Shown here one piece after another: positions 6,899 through 13,822 of a stretch of 16,243 nucleotides of DNA. How positions within the stretch are numbered: the first letter of the stretch is position 1; each line of letters opens with the position of its first letter. The translations under genes were made by a program, and so were the position numbers. Origin of the DNA: DAOPYE01 sp035352715 (lineage in GTDB: Bacteria; Acidobacteriota; Holophagae; Holophagales; Holophagaceae). The DNA is taken from assembly GCA_035352715.1 (NCBI GenBank), contig DAOPYE010000060.1:1-16243 (forward strand), in the 5' to 3' direction. The notes under the pieces were generated by a model. That model did no database searches and was not told the DNA's origin. It saw only the letters and a program-made list of their open reading frames with translations.

Positions 6899-8008
6899 AT
6901 GGAAACAATCCGCGTTCTCATCGTTGACGACAGCCCATTCATGCGCAAGGCGCTTGAGCGAATGCTCATCGCCGCGGCGGATATCCAGGTCGTGGGCATG
7001 GCCCGAGACGGCCAGGACGCCCTGGAGAAGATCCCGCAACTGAAGCCCGATATCGTCACGCTGGACGTGGAAATGCCCCGCATGGATGGCCTGACCTGCC
7101 TGCGGCGGATCATGGCCGAGATGCCCTTGCCGGTGCTGATGGTCTCGAGCCTGACCCAGGAAGGCGCTCAGGCAACCCTGGACGCCCTGGCCGTCGGCGC
7201 CCTGGATTTCATTCCCAAGGAAACGAGCCTCGCCAGCCAGGCCATCCTCCAGATCCAGCAGGAACTCCAGGAAAAGGTCCGAAAACTGGCTTCCAGCCCG
7301 CGTTTCCGTCGCCCCAAGCCGATGGCTCCGCCGGCCATTTCCCCCCTTTCCCCGATCCCAGCGGTGCCTCAACCCGCCGCGCCGATCGCCTCGGCGCCCA
7401 AGCCGGCGACCCGGGGACAGATCCCCTCCACACCCCAGGCGGAACTGCTAACCATCGGGTGCTCGACGGGCGGCCCCAAGGCCCTTCAGGATCTGCTGCC
7501 CGCGATCCCCAAAAGCCTGCCGGTGCCCTGCCTCATTGTTCAGCACATGCCCGCGTCCTTCACTAAACCTTTCGCCGAGCGGCTCGACAACATCTGCGAG
7601 GTGGATGTGAAGGAAGCCGAGCATGGGGAACCCGCATGCCCCGGCGTGGTCTACATCGCCCCCGGGGGTCACCACCTGAACTACCGCCAGCGCGGCCGTC
7701 AGGGTTTCATCGAACTCAGCCTGGAACCGGCTTCATCCCTGCATCGCCCCAGCGTGGACGTGATGTTCCAGTCCATCGCGGACTTCTGTGATCGGCGCGT
7801 GCTGGCCATGATCCTCACGGGCATGGGGGCCGATGGCGCCAAGGGCATGGAACAACTGAAGCGCAAGGGCGCCTACACCCTCGCGGAAGCCGAGGAAAGC
7901 TGCATCGTCTACGGAATGCCCCGCGCCGCCTTCGAGCGGGGCTGCGTGGATCAGGTGGCGCCCCTGCAGGATATGGCGGGCATCCTGCGCAAGCATTTCC
8001 ATATCTGA
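6899..8008 (+). CDS. cheB: Chemotaxis response regulator protein-glutamate methylesterase CheB
   Basis: CheB removes methyl groups from chemoreceptors and can deamidate receptor glutamines; phosphorylation of its receiver by CheA activates it. It is 369 aa. The receiver spans about 1-125, with Asp10-Asp11, phosphoacceptor Asp56 in VTLDVEMP and Lys107. A linker rich in Pro and Ala (about 135-180) is longer than in E. coli CheB. The esterase domain has the catalytic triad Ser189 in IGCSTGGP, His216 in VQHMP and Asp312 in TGMGADGAKG. All are intact, so an active enzyme is expected. It begins 9 bp after the second HDOD gene, and its TGA overlaps the ATG of the next gene (TGATG), so the two are translationally coupled. 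Identification is secure. Confidence 0.97.
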   Translation: METIRVLIVDDSPFMRKALERMLIAAADIQVVGMARDGQDALEKIPQLKPDIVTLDVEMPRMDGLTCLRRIMAEMPLPVLMVSSLTQEGAQATLDALAVGALDFIPKETSLASQAILQIQQELQEKVRKLASSPRFRRPKPMAPPAISPLSPIPAVPQPAAPIASAPKPATRGQIPSTPQAELLTIGCSTGGPKALQDLLPAIPKSLPVPCLIVQHMPASFTKPFAERLDNICEVDVKEAEHGEPACPGVVYIAPGGHHLNYRQRGRQGFIELSLEPASSLHRPSVDVMFQSIADFCDRRVLAMILTGMGADGAKGMEQLKRKGAYTLAEAEESCIVYGMPRAAFERGCVDQVAPLQDMAGILRKHFHI

Positions 8009-9360
8009 TGGCTTCGCCCATCATCCAGCTCCCGAATGCCGTCTCGGCCCCCCAAGTGGTCCAGGCGCTGCTGCTGGATCAATCTGTCAACACGGCGGAA
8101 GCCGCTCTGTTCAGCGCCATTGCGGGGCAGGATCTGGAGGTGCTGCTCCAGGCCATCCTCCCCGATGGCGTCCAGTTGCGCCTGCCTTCCGGCCAAGCCC
8201 TCACGGCCCAGGGGCAGTTGCCATACCCCGAAGGCACCCAACTGAAGGTGCGGGTGGCCCAGACGGATCGCGGCCTGCAGCTCCAGACACTGGAAGCCAC
8301 GCCACCTTCGCGCCCTTCCCTGCTCGCGCCGCTGTTCCAGAGCGAAGCCTCCGCGCTGCTCTCGCGCCTGGGACAGGCTGAGCCCAGTGAAGCGCTCCTG
8401 CCGTTGCTGCGCTTGATGCAATCTCTGGCCGAAACCCAACCAGACGCCACCGAATCAAGCACAAGCCCTGCGCAGAAAACGGCTGTCCCGTCCCAGATGC
8501 CACAGGCCTTCGAGGCCAGCCTTCAGGCCTTTGTGCAGACGCTGCCGCCATCCCAGCTTCAAAGCCTCGCCCAGGCGTTGAAGATGCCCGCGACCTCGAA
8601 CGCCGGTGAACTGTTGGCCCAACTGGTGCTGAAGCTTGCACCGTCCGGCGAGGAGGCGGCAGACGCCGGGCCGGATGTCCTCATCGCCAAGATCCAGCAT
8701 GGGCTGGAAGCCCTTTCAGAGGTCCCCCCCGAACACCAGGAGATCCTCAAGAATGGCCTGGTGCAAGCGCTGGCGCGCGAGCGTTCATCCGACACAGCGA
8801 ACGCACCGAGTACCGCGCTGGGCCGCACCGCGAGCGCGGCCATGAAGCCAAGCGTCCTGTCCGCCCAGGAGGCGGCGGATCCCAAGGCCGCCCACGCCGA
8901 GACCTGGGACACCTGGCTGCGCAACAGCCTGCAGACCCTCTCCGATCCTGCGGCCTCGCCGAGAGAAGCCCCCTTTCATGCGCTGCAGGCGCGCGAAGGC
9001 ACCGCCTTTTTCGAGATCCCCCTGCCCTGGTCGCCCCAGACACCGCTCCAACTCTGGGTGGAATCGGATGCGGACAACCAGGCCTCCAAGGCGGGCGAAA
9101 CCACCCAGCGCCTCCTGCTGGGCATGAACTTCAGCCGCCTGGGAGAAACGCGCGTGGGCATGATGCGCGCCGCGGGCAGGCTCCAGATCCGCATTTGGAC
9201 CGAACACCCGGAAATGCTGGCGGATGACCTCGAAGCCCTGCTCTCGGAACTGGAAGGGCTGGGATCGTCCGTGGATCTCCGCGTCCAGGCACTTCCAGAA
9301 AGCAGCGCGCCCCCGCTTCGGGCCCTGGTCACAGGTTCCACCCTCCAGGCCATGGGGTGA
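8008..9360 (+). CDS. FliK-like flagellar hook-length control domain protein
   Basis: This is a 450-aa protein. The C-terminal part, about residues 365-430, resembles the FliK C-terminal (Flg_hook) domain: RLLLGMNFSRLGETRVGM, an RLQIRIWTEHPEM strand, then a helix LLSELEGLGSSVDLRVQAL. In FliK this domain switches the flagellar export gate from hook to filament substrates. The N-terminal 100 residues form a beta-rich segment (DGVQLRLPSGQALTAQGQLP). Residues 100-320 are rich in Ala, Gln, Leu and Ser with helices, as expected for a FliK ruler region that varies in length. No other flagellar structural gene is in the window. It could therefore be true FliK, displaced from its usual locus, or a FliK-domain protein with another role. 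The start overlaps the cheB stop. The domain call is moderately strong; the orthology is uncertain. Confidence 0.72.
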   Translation: MASPIIQLPNAVSAPQVVQALLLDQSVNTAEAALFSAIAGQDLEVLLQAILPDGVQLRLPSGQALTAQGQLPYPEGTQLKVRVAQTDRGLQLQTLEATPPSRPSLLAPLFQSEASALLSRLGQAEPSEALLPLLRLMQSLAETQPDATESSTSPAQKTAVPSQMPQAFEASLQAFVQTLPPSQLQSLAQALKMPATSNAGELLAQLVLKLAPSGEEAADAGPDVLIAKIQHGLEALSEVPPEHQEILKNGLVQALARERSSDTANAPSTALGRTASAAMKPSVLSAQEAADPKAAHAETWDTWLRNSLQTLSDPAASPREAPFHALQAREGTAFFEIPLPWSPQTPLQLWVESDADNQASKAGETTQRLLLGMNFSRLGETRVGMMRAAGRLQIRIWTEHPEMLADDLEALLSELEGLGSSVDLRVQALPESSAPPLRALVTGSTLQAMG

Positions 9361-9404
9361 AAAGCAGCTAGCCTCCAGGGCCTTCCCTATCGCAGAATCT
9401 ATGA

Positions 9405-11639
9405 ATGGGCGACGGAGATGGCAGTCCAGGTGGGATCCTGAAGGCCGACACCGGCCTTACGCTCTCCGACTTGAAGGATGGCCTGACCCTGGAACAAGCC
9501 TTTCAGCGGGTGCGGGAAACCTTCCAGAAGCACCACCCGGACGGTGATGTTCAGCTGCTGGAGCGCGCCTTCGAGCTGGGCAAGAAGATGCACGCGGATC
9601 AGCGGCGCGCCAGCGGGGAACTGTATTTCTTCCACCCGCTTTCGGTGGCGCTCAGCCTGTCGGAATGGCAGCTTGACGCTGTGAGCGTCGCCTGCGGCCT
9701 GCTGCACGACACGGTGGAAGACACGTTCCTCACGCTGGAGGATGTCCGGCGCCAGTTCGGCGAAGAGATGACCATCATCGTCGATGGGCTGACCAAGCTC
9801 TCCAAGCTGGATTTCACGGATCGCACCCTTCTCAACGCCGAGAACGTCCGCAAGCTGCTGGTGGCCATGGGCAAGGATGTGCGCGTGCTGCTGGTGAAGC
9901 TGGCGGATCGCCTGCACAACATGCGCACGCTGAACTCCATGCGCGAGGAGAAGCGCCGCCGCATCGCCCACGAGACGCTGGAGCTTTACGCGCCCCTGGC
10001 CAACCGCCTGGGCATGGGCTCTGTGCGCGCTGAATTGGAAGACCTGGCCTTCGCCACCCTGGAGCCCGAGCGATTCGAGGAGATGCGCAAAGCCGTGGAC
10101 GCCAAGCGCGCCAAGAACAACATCGTCATCGAAGAGATCAAGCAGACCATCGAGGCGGCGCTGCTCGCCAATGGCATCCAGTCCCACGTCTACTGCCGCG
10201 TAAAGCACCTCTATGGCCTGTGGCGAAAAATGGGCCTTCAGTCCAAAGAGTTGGACGATATCCACGACTGGCTGGCCTACCGCATCATCTGTCCTGATCG
10301 CGGATCCTGCTACACCGCGCTGGGATTGATCCATTCCATCTACAAGCCCATCCCGGGACGGTTCAAGGACTACATCAGCCTACCCAAAGACAACGGCTAC
10401 CAGAGCATCCACACCTCGGTGTTCATGGTCTCGGGGGATTCCTTCGAGGTGCAGTTCCGTACCCAGGAGATGCACGATCACGCGGAAAACGGCATCGCCT
10501 CCCATTGGACCTACAAGGAAGGCCATATCGCCAACCGCCAGGAGATCAACCAGGCGGCCTTCCTGCGCCGCATGGTGGAACTCCACCAGGATTCCAAGGA
10601 CAGCCGGGATCTGGTGGCGAACCTCAAGGGTGAGCTGGCCGAACAGCGCATCCAGGTTTTCACGCCCAAGGGCGACCTGAAAAGCCTGCCCGAAGGCTCC
10701 ACCCCCATCGATTTCGCCTACGCCATCCATACGGAAGTCGGGCACCGCTGCGTCGGCGCAAAGGTCTACGGGCGCATGGTCCCCCTGCGCCACGCGCTCC
10801 AGAACGGTGATCGCGTGGAGATCATCACCAAGACAGACCACAAGCCGTCCCGCGACTGGCTGGGCATCGTCAAGAGCGCCCACGCGCGCGCCAAGATCCA
10901 AGCCTTTGTCCGCGAAGAGGAGCGCAAGCAGGCCATCACCATGGGGCGCGAACGCCTGGAGCGCGAGTACAAAGCCCTGGGCATCCACCCCGAGCAAAGC
11001 GAGATCCACCAAACGCTTGAGAACCGCCTGAAGGAACTGAACTACCCGAGCTGGGATGCGTTCTTCGCTTCCGTGGGCTTCAACCGCACGACGGTCCAGC
11101 GCCTGCTTGAACCCCTGCTACCGGAAACCCTCAAGCACCGCGAGGACAAGGGAACGCCCACAGTGGATACGATCCTCGTGGACAACAGCATCGGCGTGCT
11201 CTACCAGCTGGCCCAATGCTGCAAGCCCATCTGGGGCGACGAGATCGTCGGCTACACGACGCGGGGCCGCGGCATCACGATTCATCGCTCCAACTGTCCC
11301 CACATCATCTCGGCGGCCCTGAGCCCCGAACGCCGCGTGAACGTGGGCTGGAGCCGCTCCAGCAAGGGGCTGTACGACACGGAGATCATCATCACATCCG
11401 ATGACCGCAGCGGCATGGTGGCCAGCATTTCCGACACCATTCAGCGCGCTGGCTTCACCATGCAGCGCTTCACGGCCACCACGACCGAGGAAGGCGCCGC
11501 GCTGTTCTACGCCGCCCTGCGCGTGAAGGACCGGAATCACCTGGTGGAGCTGATGGCCTCCGTCCGCAAGATCAAGGGCGTATACACGGTGGATCGCGTG
11601 CGCGGCTCGGTGTTTGGCGCCGTGAAGACCCGACGCTAG
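9405..11639 (+). CDS. Bifunctional (p)ppGpp synthetase/hydrolase, RelA/SpoT (Rsh) family
   Basis: Rsh enzymes make (p)ppGpp from ATP and GTP/GDP on starvation and degrade it otherwise. The protein is 744 aa, the normal length of long Rsh enzymes. The order of domains is visible: an HD hydrolase with the intact HDTVED motif at 101-106 (absent in hydrolase-dead RelA) and LADRLHNMRTL at 166-176; a synthetase domain with RVKHLYGLWRKM at 265-276, DNGYQSIHTSVF at 329-340 and EVQFRT at 348-353; TGS at about 416-477; a zinc-finger-like segment with Cys605-Cys606, His627 and Cys631; and an ACT domain from about 659. Both activities are predicted. The start at 9405 is tentative: no good ribosome binding site is near it, and the first conserved residues appear at about 30, so a later alternative start is possible. 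It lies 44 bp after the fliK-like gene and 13 bp before the Nudix gene. Confidence 0.96.
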   Translation: MGDGDGSPGGILKADTGLTLSDLKDGLTLEQAFQRVRETFQKHHPDGDVQLLERAFELGKKMHADQRRASGELYFFHPLSVALSLSEWQLDAVSVACGLLHDTVEDTFLTLEDVRRQFGEEMTIIVDGLTKLSKLDFTDRTLLNAENVRKLLVAMGKDVRVLLVKLADRLHNMRTLNSMREEKRRRIAHETLELYAPLANRLGMGSVRAELEDLAFATLEPERFEEMRKAVDAKRAKNNIVIEEIKQTIEAALLANGIQSHVYCRVKHLYGLWRKMGLQSKELDDIHDWLAYRIICPDRGSCYTALGLIHSIYKPIPGRFKDYISLPKDNGYQSIHTSVFMVSGDSFEVQFRTQEMHDHAENGIASHWTYKEGHIANRQEINQAAFLRRMVELHQDSKDSRDLVANLKGELAEQRIQVFTPKGDLKSLPEGSTPIDFAYAIHTEVGHRCVGAKVYGRMVPLRHALQNGDRVEIITKTDHKPSRDWLGIVKSAHARAKIQAFVREEERKQAITMGRERLEREYKALGIHPEQSEIHQTLENRLKELNYPSWDAFFASVGFNRTTVQRLLEPLLPETLKHREDKGTPTVDTILVDNSIGVLYQLAQCCKPIWGDEIVGYTTRGRGITIHRSNCPHIISAALSPERRVNVGWSRSSKGLYDTEIIITSDDRSGMVASISDTIQRAGFTMQRFTATTTEEGAALFYAALRVKDRNHLVELMASVRKIKGVYTVDRVRGSVFGAVKTRR

Positions 11640-11652
11640 CCGCGGCGGTCCC

Positions 11653-12318
11653 ATGAACGCGCCAAGGGCCATCTGGATATCACCAAACAATGCGCCAAAA
11701 AATGCGCCGAACGGTGCGCCACAAGATGCACCGCCCGTGGCCTGGGACGCCATCATCGCCAGCCTGCGCATCGCTCAGCGTCAGGCCCATCCCCATCTGA
11801 TGTCAGGGCTTCAGGCCCCGGCAGGACGGCGTGCGGCGGTGGCCGTCGTGCTGTGGGGCGATGCGGATGGCGCGCGCCAGATCGTCCTCGTCCAGCGCGG
11901 CTTTGACGCGCCCAGGCATGCGGGCGAACTGGCCTTCCCCGGAGGCATGGTCGAAGCGAGTGATCGGGATCTGCCCGCCACGGCCCGCCGGGAGTTGGCC
12001 GAAGAACTGGGCATCACGAAGCAGCTTTGGGAGCTCGGCTGTTTCCCCGATGCTGTCGCCAGAAGCGAGATCCGCTTCACGCCCGTCTTCTTCCGATGGG
12101 ACGCCCCTCAGCCTCATTTCGAGACGGGCCCGGAAATCCACCAGGCGCTGCTCCTTCCCCTTCGGCCCCTGTTGGAGGCGGCATGGACCACCGAGGTGCT
12201 CCAGATCCAGGGACAGAAGTGGGAGATGCCTCGCCTCGAATTGCCTTCCGCGCCGCTCTGGGGTGCGACGGCGCTGGTGCTTCGACGCTGGCTGGACGGC
12301 CTTCAGTCCGCGCTTTGA
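11653..12318 (+). CDS. Nudix hydrolase, CoA diphosphatase (NudL/YeaB)-like, with repeat-bearing N-terminal extension
   Basis: This is a 221-aa protein. The Nudix region has RHAGELAFPGGMVEASDRD at 88-106 followed by RRELAEELGI at 112-121. The HxGxxAFPGG lead-in and the GG-x6-D spacing in place of the canonical G-x5-E resemble the CoA-pyrophosphatase branch (UPF0035), which splits CoA into 4'-phosphopantetheine and 3',5'-ADP. The catalytic RELAEE residues are present. The substrate is inferred from the subfamily pattern only; ADP-ribose or other nucleoside diphosphates remain possible. Residues 1-30 are unusual low-complexity sequence made of APx tetrapeptides and are probably not part of the fold; a start nearer residue 30-50 cannot be excluded, since no strong ribosome binding site precedes 11653. 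It follows the Rsh gene by 13 bp and is likely in its operon. Confidence 0.87.
   Translation: MNAPRAIWISPNNAPKNAPNGAPQDAPPVAWDAIIASLRIAQRQAHPHLMSGLQAPAGRRAAVAVVLWGDADGARQIVLVQRGFDAPRHAGELAFPGGMVEASDRDLPATARRELAEELGITKQLWELGCFPDAVARSEIRFTPVFFRWDAPQPHFETGPEIHQALLLPLRPLLEAAWTTEVLQIQGQKWEMPRLELPSAPLWGATALVLRRWLDGLQSAL
11689..11736 (+). repeat. Four imperfect 12-bp tandem repeats in the Nudix gene N-terminus
   Basis: Four consecutive 12-base units beginning at 11689, 11701, 11713 and 11725 share the core (A/G)(A/G/C)TGC(G/A)CC and encode NAPK, NAPN, GAPQ and DAPP. A related unit (AACGCGCCAAGG, NAPR) lies just upstream at 11656-11667. The unit is a multiple of three, so copy-number change would keep the frame. 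Confidence 0.8.
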
Positions 12319-12360
12319 CCGCATACGCCGATCCCTGGCCCGCGTTCACCGATATGGGCC

Positions 12361-12389
12361 TGGAACGCCGGGTTCACCGGACCTAGAGT
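12361..12389 (+). promoter_or_regulatory. Possible sigma-70-type promoter for the small membrane protein / YihY operon
   Basis: TGGAAC (12361-12366) and TAGAGT (12384-12389) are separated by exactly 17 bases and lie 23 bases before the start codon of the next gene. Each hexamer is only a partial match to TTGACA and TATAAT. The 94-bp gap after the Nudix gene is the largest on the plus strand after acpS, which is why a promoter was sought here. Direct copies of GTTCACCG at 12344 and 12372 flank or sit within it. Low confidence. Confidence 0.3.
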
Positions 12390-12402
12390 GAGGACTTCTC
12401 TC

Positions 12403-12407
12403 GGAGG
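12403..12407 (+). promoter_or_regulatory. Ribosome binding site of the 74-aa membrane protein
   Basis: GGAGG lies 5 bases before the ATG at 12413. A near-perfect Shine-Dalgarno in front of such a short frame is the main reason to regard the frame as a real gene. Confidence 0.65.
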
Positions 12408-12412
12408 ATCCC

Positions 12413-12637
12413 ATGGGCATTCTGATGCACCCCTTCATCATCCCCCTCGGCGCGTTCGTCATGGTGGTGGCCATCGTCTCGATCGTCACGAGACAAAAAG
12501 AGCGCCAGTCGGAGATAGAACGCGATCTGCGCATCCGCGAAATGGAGCACGCGAAGAAGATGAAGGAGATGGATCTGGAAATGGCCCGACTGAAGCAGGG
12601 CGAGGCCCCGAAGGTCCCATCCGAGACCCAGGGCTGA
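12413..12637 (+). CDS. Small single-pass membrane protein with charged coiled-coil tail
   Basis: I do not recognise a named family. The 74-aa product has one strong hydrophobic segment at about residues 7-25 (PFIIPLGAFVMVVAIVSIV). A highly charged helical stretch follows at about 27-62, with Glu/Arg/Lys in heptad-like spacing, and a short Pro-containing tail. This is the layout of a membrane-anchored coiled-coil protein. It resembles PspB (phage-shock) in size and layout and also many uncharacterised small proteins; I claim neither. A good ribosome binding site supports expression. It is 33 bp ahead of another small membrane protein and in line with a YihY-type gene, so it may act with them in the envelope. 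Confidence 0.75.
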   Translation: MGILMHPFIIPLGAFVMVVAIVSIVTRQKERQSEIERDLRIREMEHAKKMKEMDLEMARLKQGEAPKVPSETQG

Positions 12638-12655
12638 TACGCTGAGGCTTCAACC

Positions 12656-12663
12656 AGGAAGAG
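12656..12663 (+). promoter_or_regulatory. Ribosome binding site of the 66-aa membrane protein
   Basis: AGGAAGAG lies 7 bases before the ATG at 12671 and supports that start. Confidence 0.5.
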
Positions 12664-12670
12664 CCCGCGC

Positions 12671-12871
12671 ATGAAATTCCTCAGCAGCCATGTCATTCAC
12701 TTCTTTCTCATGGGCCTGGGCATCGCCCTGGTGATGGGTCTGCTGACGCCCACGCGAAAACCCGAGCGCACCCGGAAGAGCATCCTGAAATACGTGGGAG
12801 GGCTCATCGGCATCGGCCTCGCGCTGGCCTGGATCATGTATCTGCTGCCCAGGCATCCGGTCCGCTTCTGA
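12671..12871 (+). CDS. Small two-pass membrane protein, unknown function
   Basis: This is a 66-aa product with two hydrophobic segments, about residues 8-26 (VIHFFLMGLGIALVMGLLT) and 41-59 (YVGGLIGIGLALAWIMYLL). They are separated by a strongly basic loop (TRKPERTRKSILK) that should face the cytoplasm under the positive-inside rule, placing both termini outside the cytoplasm. I do not recognise the family. The ATG has an AGGAAGAG upstream, and the next gene begins 7 bp after its stop, so it is almost certainly co-transcribed with the YihY-type gene. It is unlikely to be a chance frame, because hydrophobicity, loop charge and translation signals all agree. Confidence 0.72.
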   Translation: MKFLSSHVIHFFLMGLGIALVMGLLTPTRKPERTRKSILKYVGGLIGIGLALAWIMYLLPRHPVRF

Positions 12872-12878
12872 GGTTTCC

Positions 12879-13814
12879 ATGCTCGAGGCCGGCGGAGCGT
12901 GGCTTGACCAGAACCTGGCCCAACTGCGCGACCGGGGCCGCCGCGCGCAGGACTGGACGGAGCGCGTCGCGCCGCCGCTGGGCCGGGCCTCGCGCTTTGT
13001 ATGGGAAGTGTTGATCAAGTACCACCGCGACGACTGCTTTACCTACGCGGCCAGCCTCAGCTTCTTCCTGACGATCTCCCTGATCCCCCTGGCGACGCTG
13101 TTCTTTCGCCTGATGGCCATCCTGCTCGGCAGCGGCGCCTACAGCCAGGCCCTCTACCGCGGCCTGCTGGAGATGTACCCCTACCTGCCCGAGGGCTTCA
13201 TCCAGGACACCATCGTCCATAGCCGCAAGATCGGCGGCGTGGGGATCAGCTGGGCCATCCTGCTGATTGGCGCCCACTGGGGCGTGAACCAGGTGGACCG
13301 ATCCCTGTGCCATATCTTCGATCTGCGCGCCAAACGCCATCGCCAGACCCGGAAGCACAACCTCCTTCGGCGCCTGGGCGTCATCCTGCTCGGGCTGGCC
13401 TTCCTGGTCATCCTGCTTTCCGCAGGCTTCGAGTGGAGCCTGCGGCGGCACGCGATCTTTCCCCCATCGCTCGCCATCACCGTGCTGCCCGCGCTGTTGG
13501 GGTTGATTCTCGTCACCTTGATCCTGCAGCACCTGCCGCGCCGCCACGTGCGCTTCCGCCATGCGTTCCTGGGCGCCCTCGTGGCAACGGGCCTATGGTG
13601 GCTCGCCAAGCTCGGATTCGGTACCTATTACGCCCACGCCAAGAACATGACCTGGGGCATCCTCTACGGATCGCTCAGCAGCCTGATGGCGGCGCTGATC
13701 TTCCTCTACTACAGCTGCTGCATCTTCCTGCTCGGCGTCGAAGTCACCGCCGCCTTCTATCGCCATGAGGGACCGAATCCACCCCCAGAATCCCATCCTC
13801 GCCCCACGGCCTGA
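12879..13814 (+). CDS. YihY/BrkB-family inner-membrane protein
   Basis: This is a 311-aa polytopic membrane protein of the family once mis-named ribonuclease BN; its real function is not settled. About 45 cytoplasmic residues precede the family segment HRDDCFTYAASLSFFLTISL near 49-68, with the conserved Asp and Ala residues and the following Pro70. Hydrophobic spans are seen at about 56-82, 120-138, 165-185, 198-218, 228-246 and 262-292. This gives six, as usual for the family. The late motif WGILYGSLSSLMAALIFLYY at 259-278 is also typical, followed by the GVEVTAAF end. The C-terminal tail is Pro-rich. AGG lies 5-7 bases upstream of the start. It is last in its operon and converges on the response regulator gene with only 8 bases between stop codons. 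No hairpin was found there, so the two transcripts may overlap. Confidence 0.9.
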   Translation: MLEAGGAWLDQNLAQLRDRGRRAQDWTERVAPPLGRASRFVWEVLIKYHRDDCFTYAASLSFFLTISLIPLATLFFRLMAILLGSGAYSQALYRGLLEMYPYLPEGFIQDTIVHSRKIGGVGISWAILLIGAHWGVNQVDRSLCHIFDLRAKRHRQTRKHNLLRRLGVILLGLAFLVILLSAGFEWSLRRHAIFPPSLAITVLPALLGLILVTLILQHLPRRHVRFRHAFLGALVATGLWWLAKLGFGTYYAHAKNMTWGILYGSLSSLMAALIFLYYSCCIFLLGVEVTAAFYRHEGPNPPPESHPRPTA

Positions 13815-13822
13815 ACTCGACG

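Noticed and set aside
6017..7372. A 451-residue open frame on the minus strand across the second HDOD gene and cheB
   Set aside because: It crosses the junction of two well-supported plus-strand genes and is rich in Gly, His, Gln and Asp with no recognisable domain.
9361..9404. Possible terminator or promoter between the fliK-like and Rsh genes
   Set aside because: No hairpin with a T-run and no hexamer pair at suitable spacing was found in these 44 bases.
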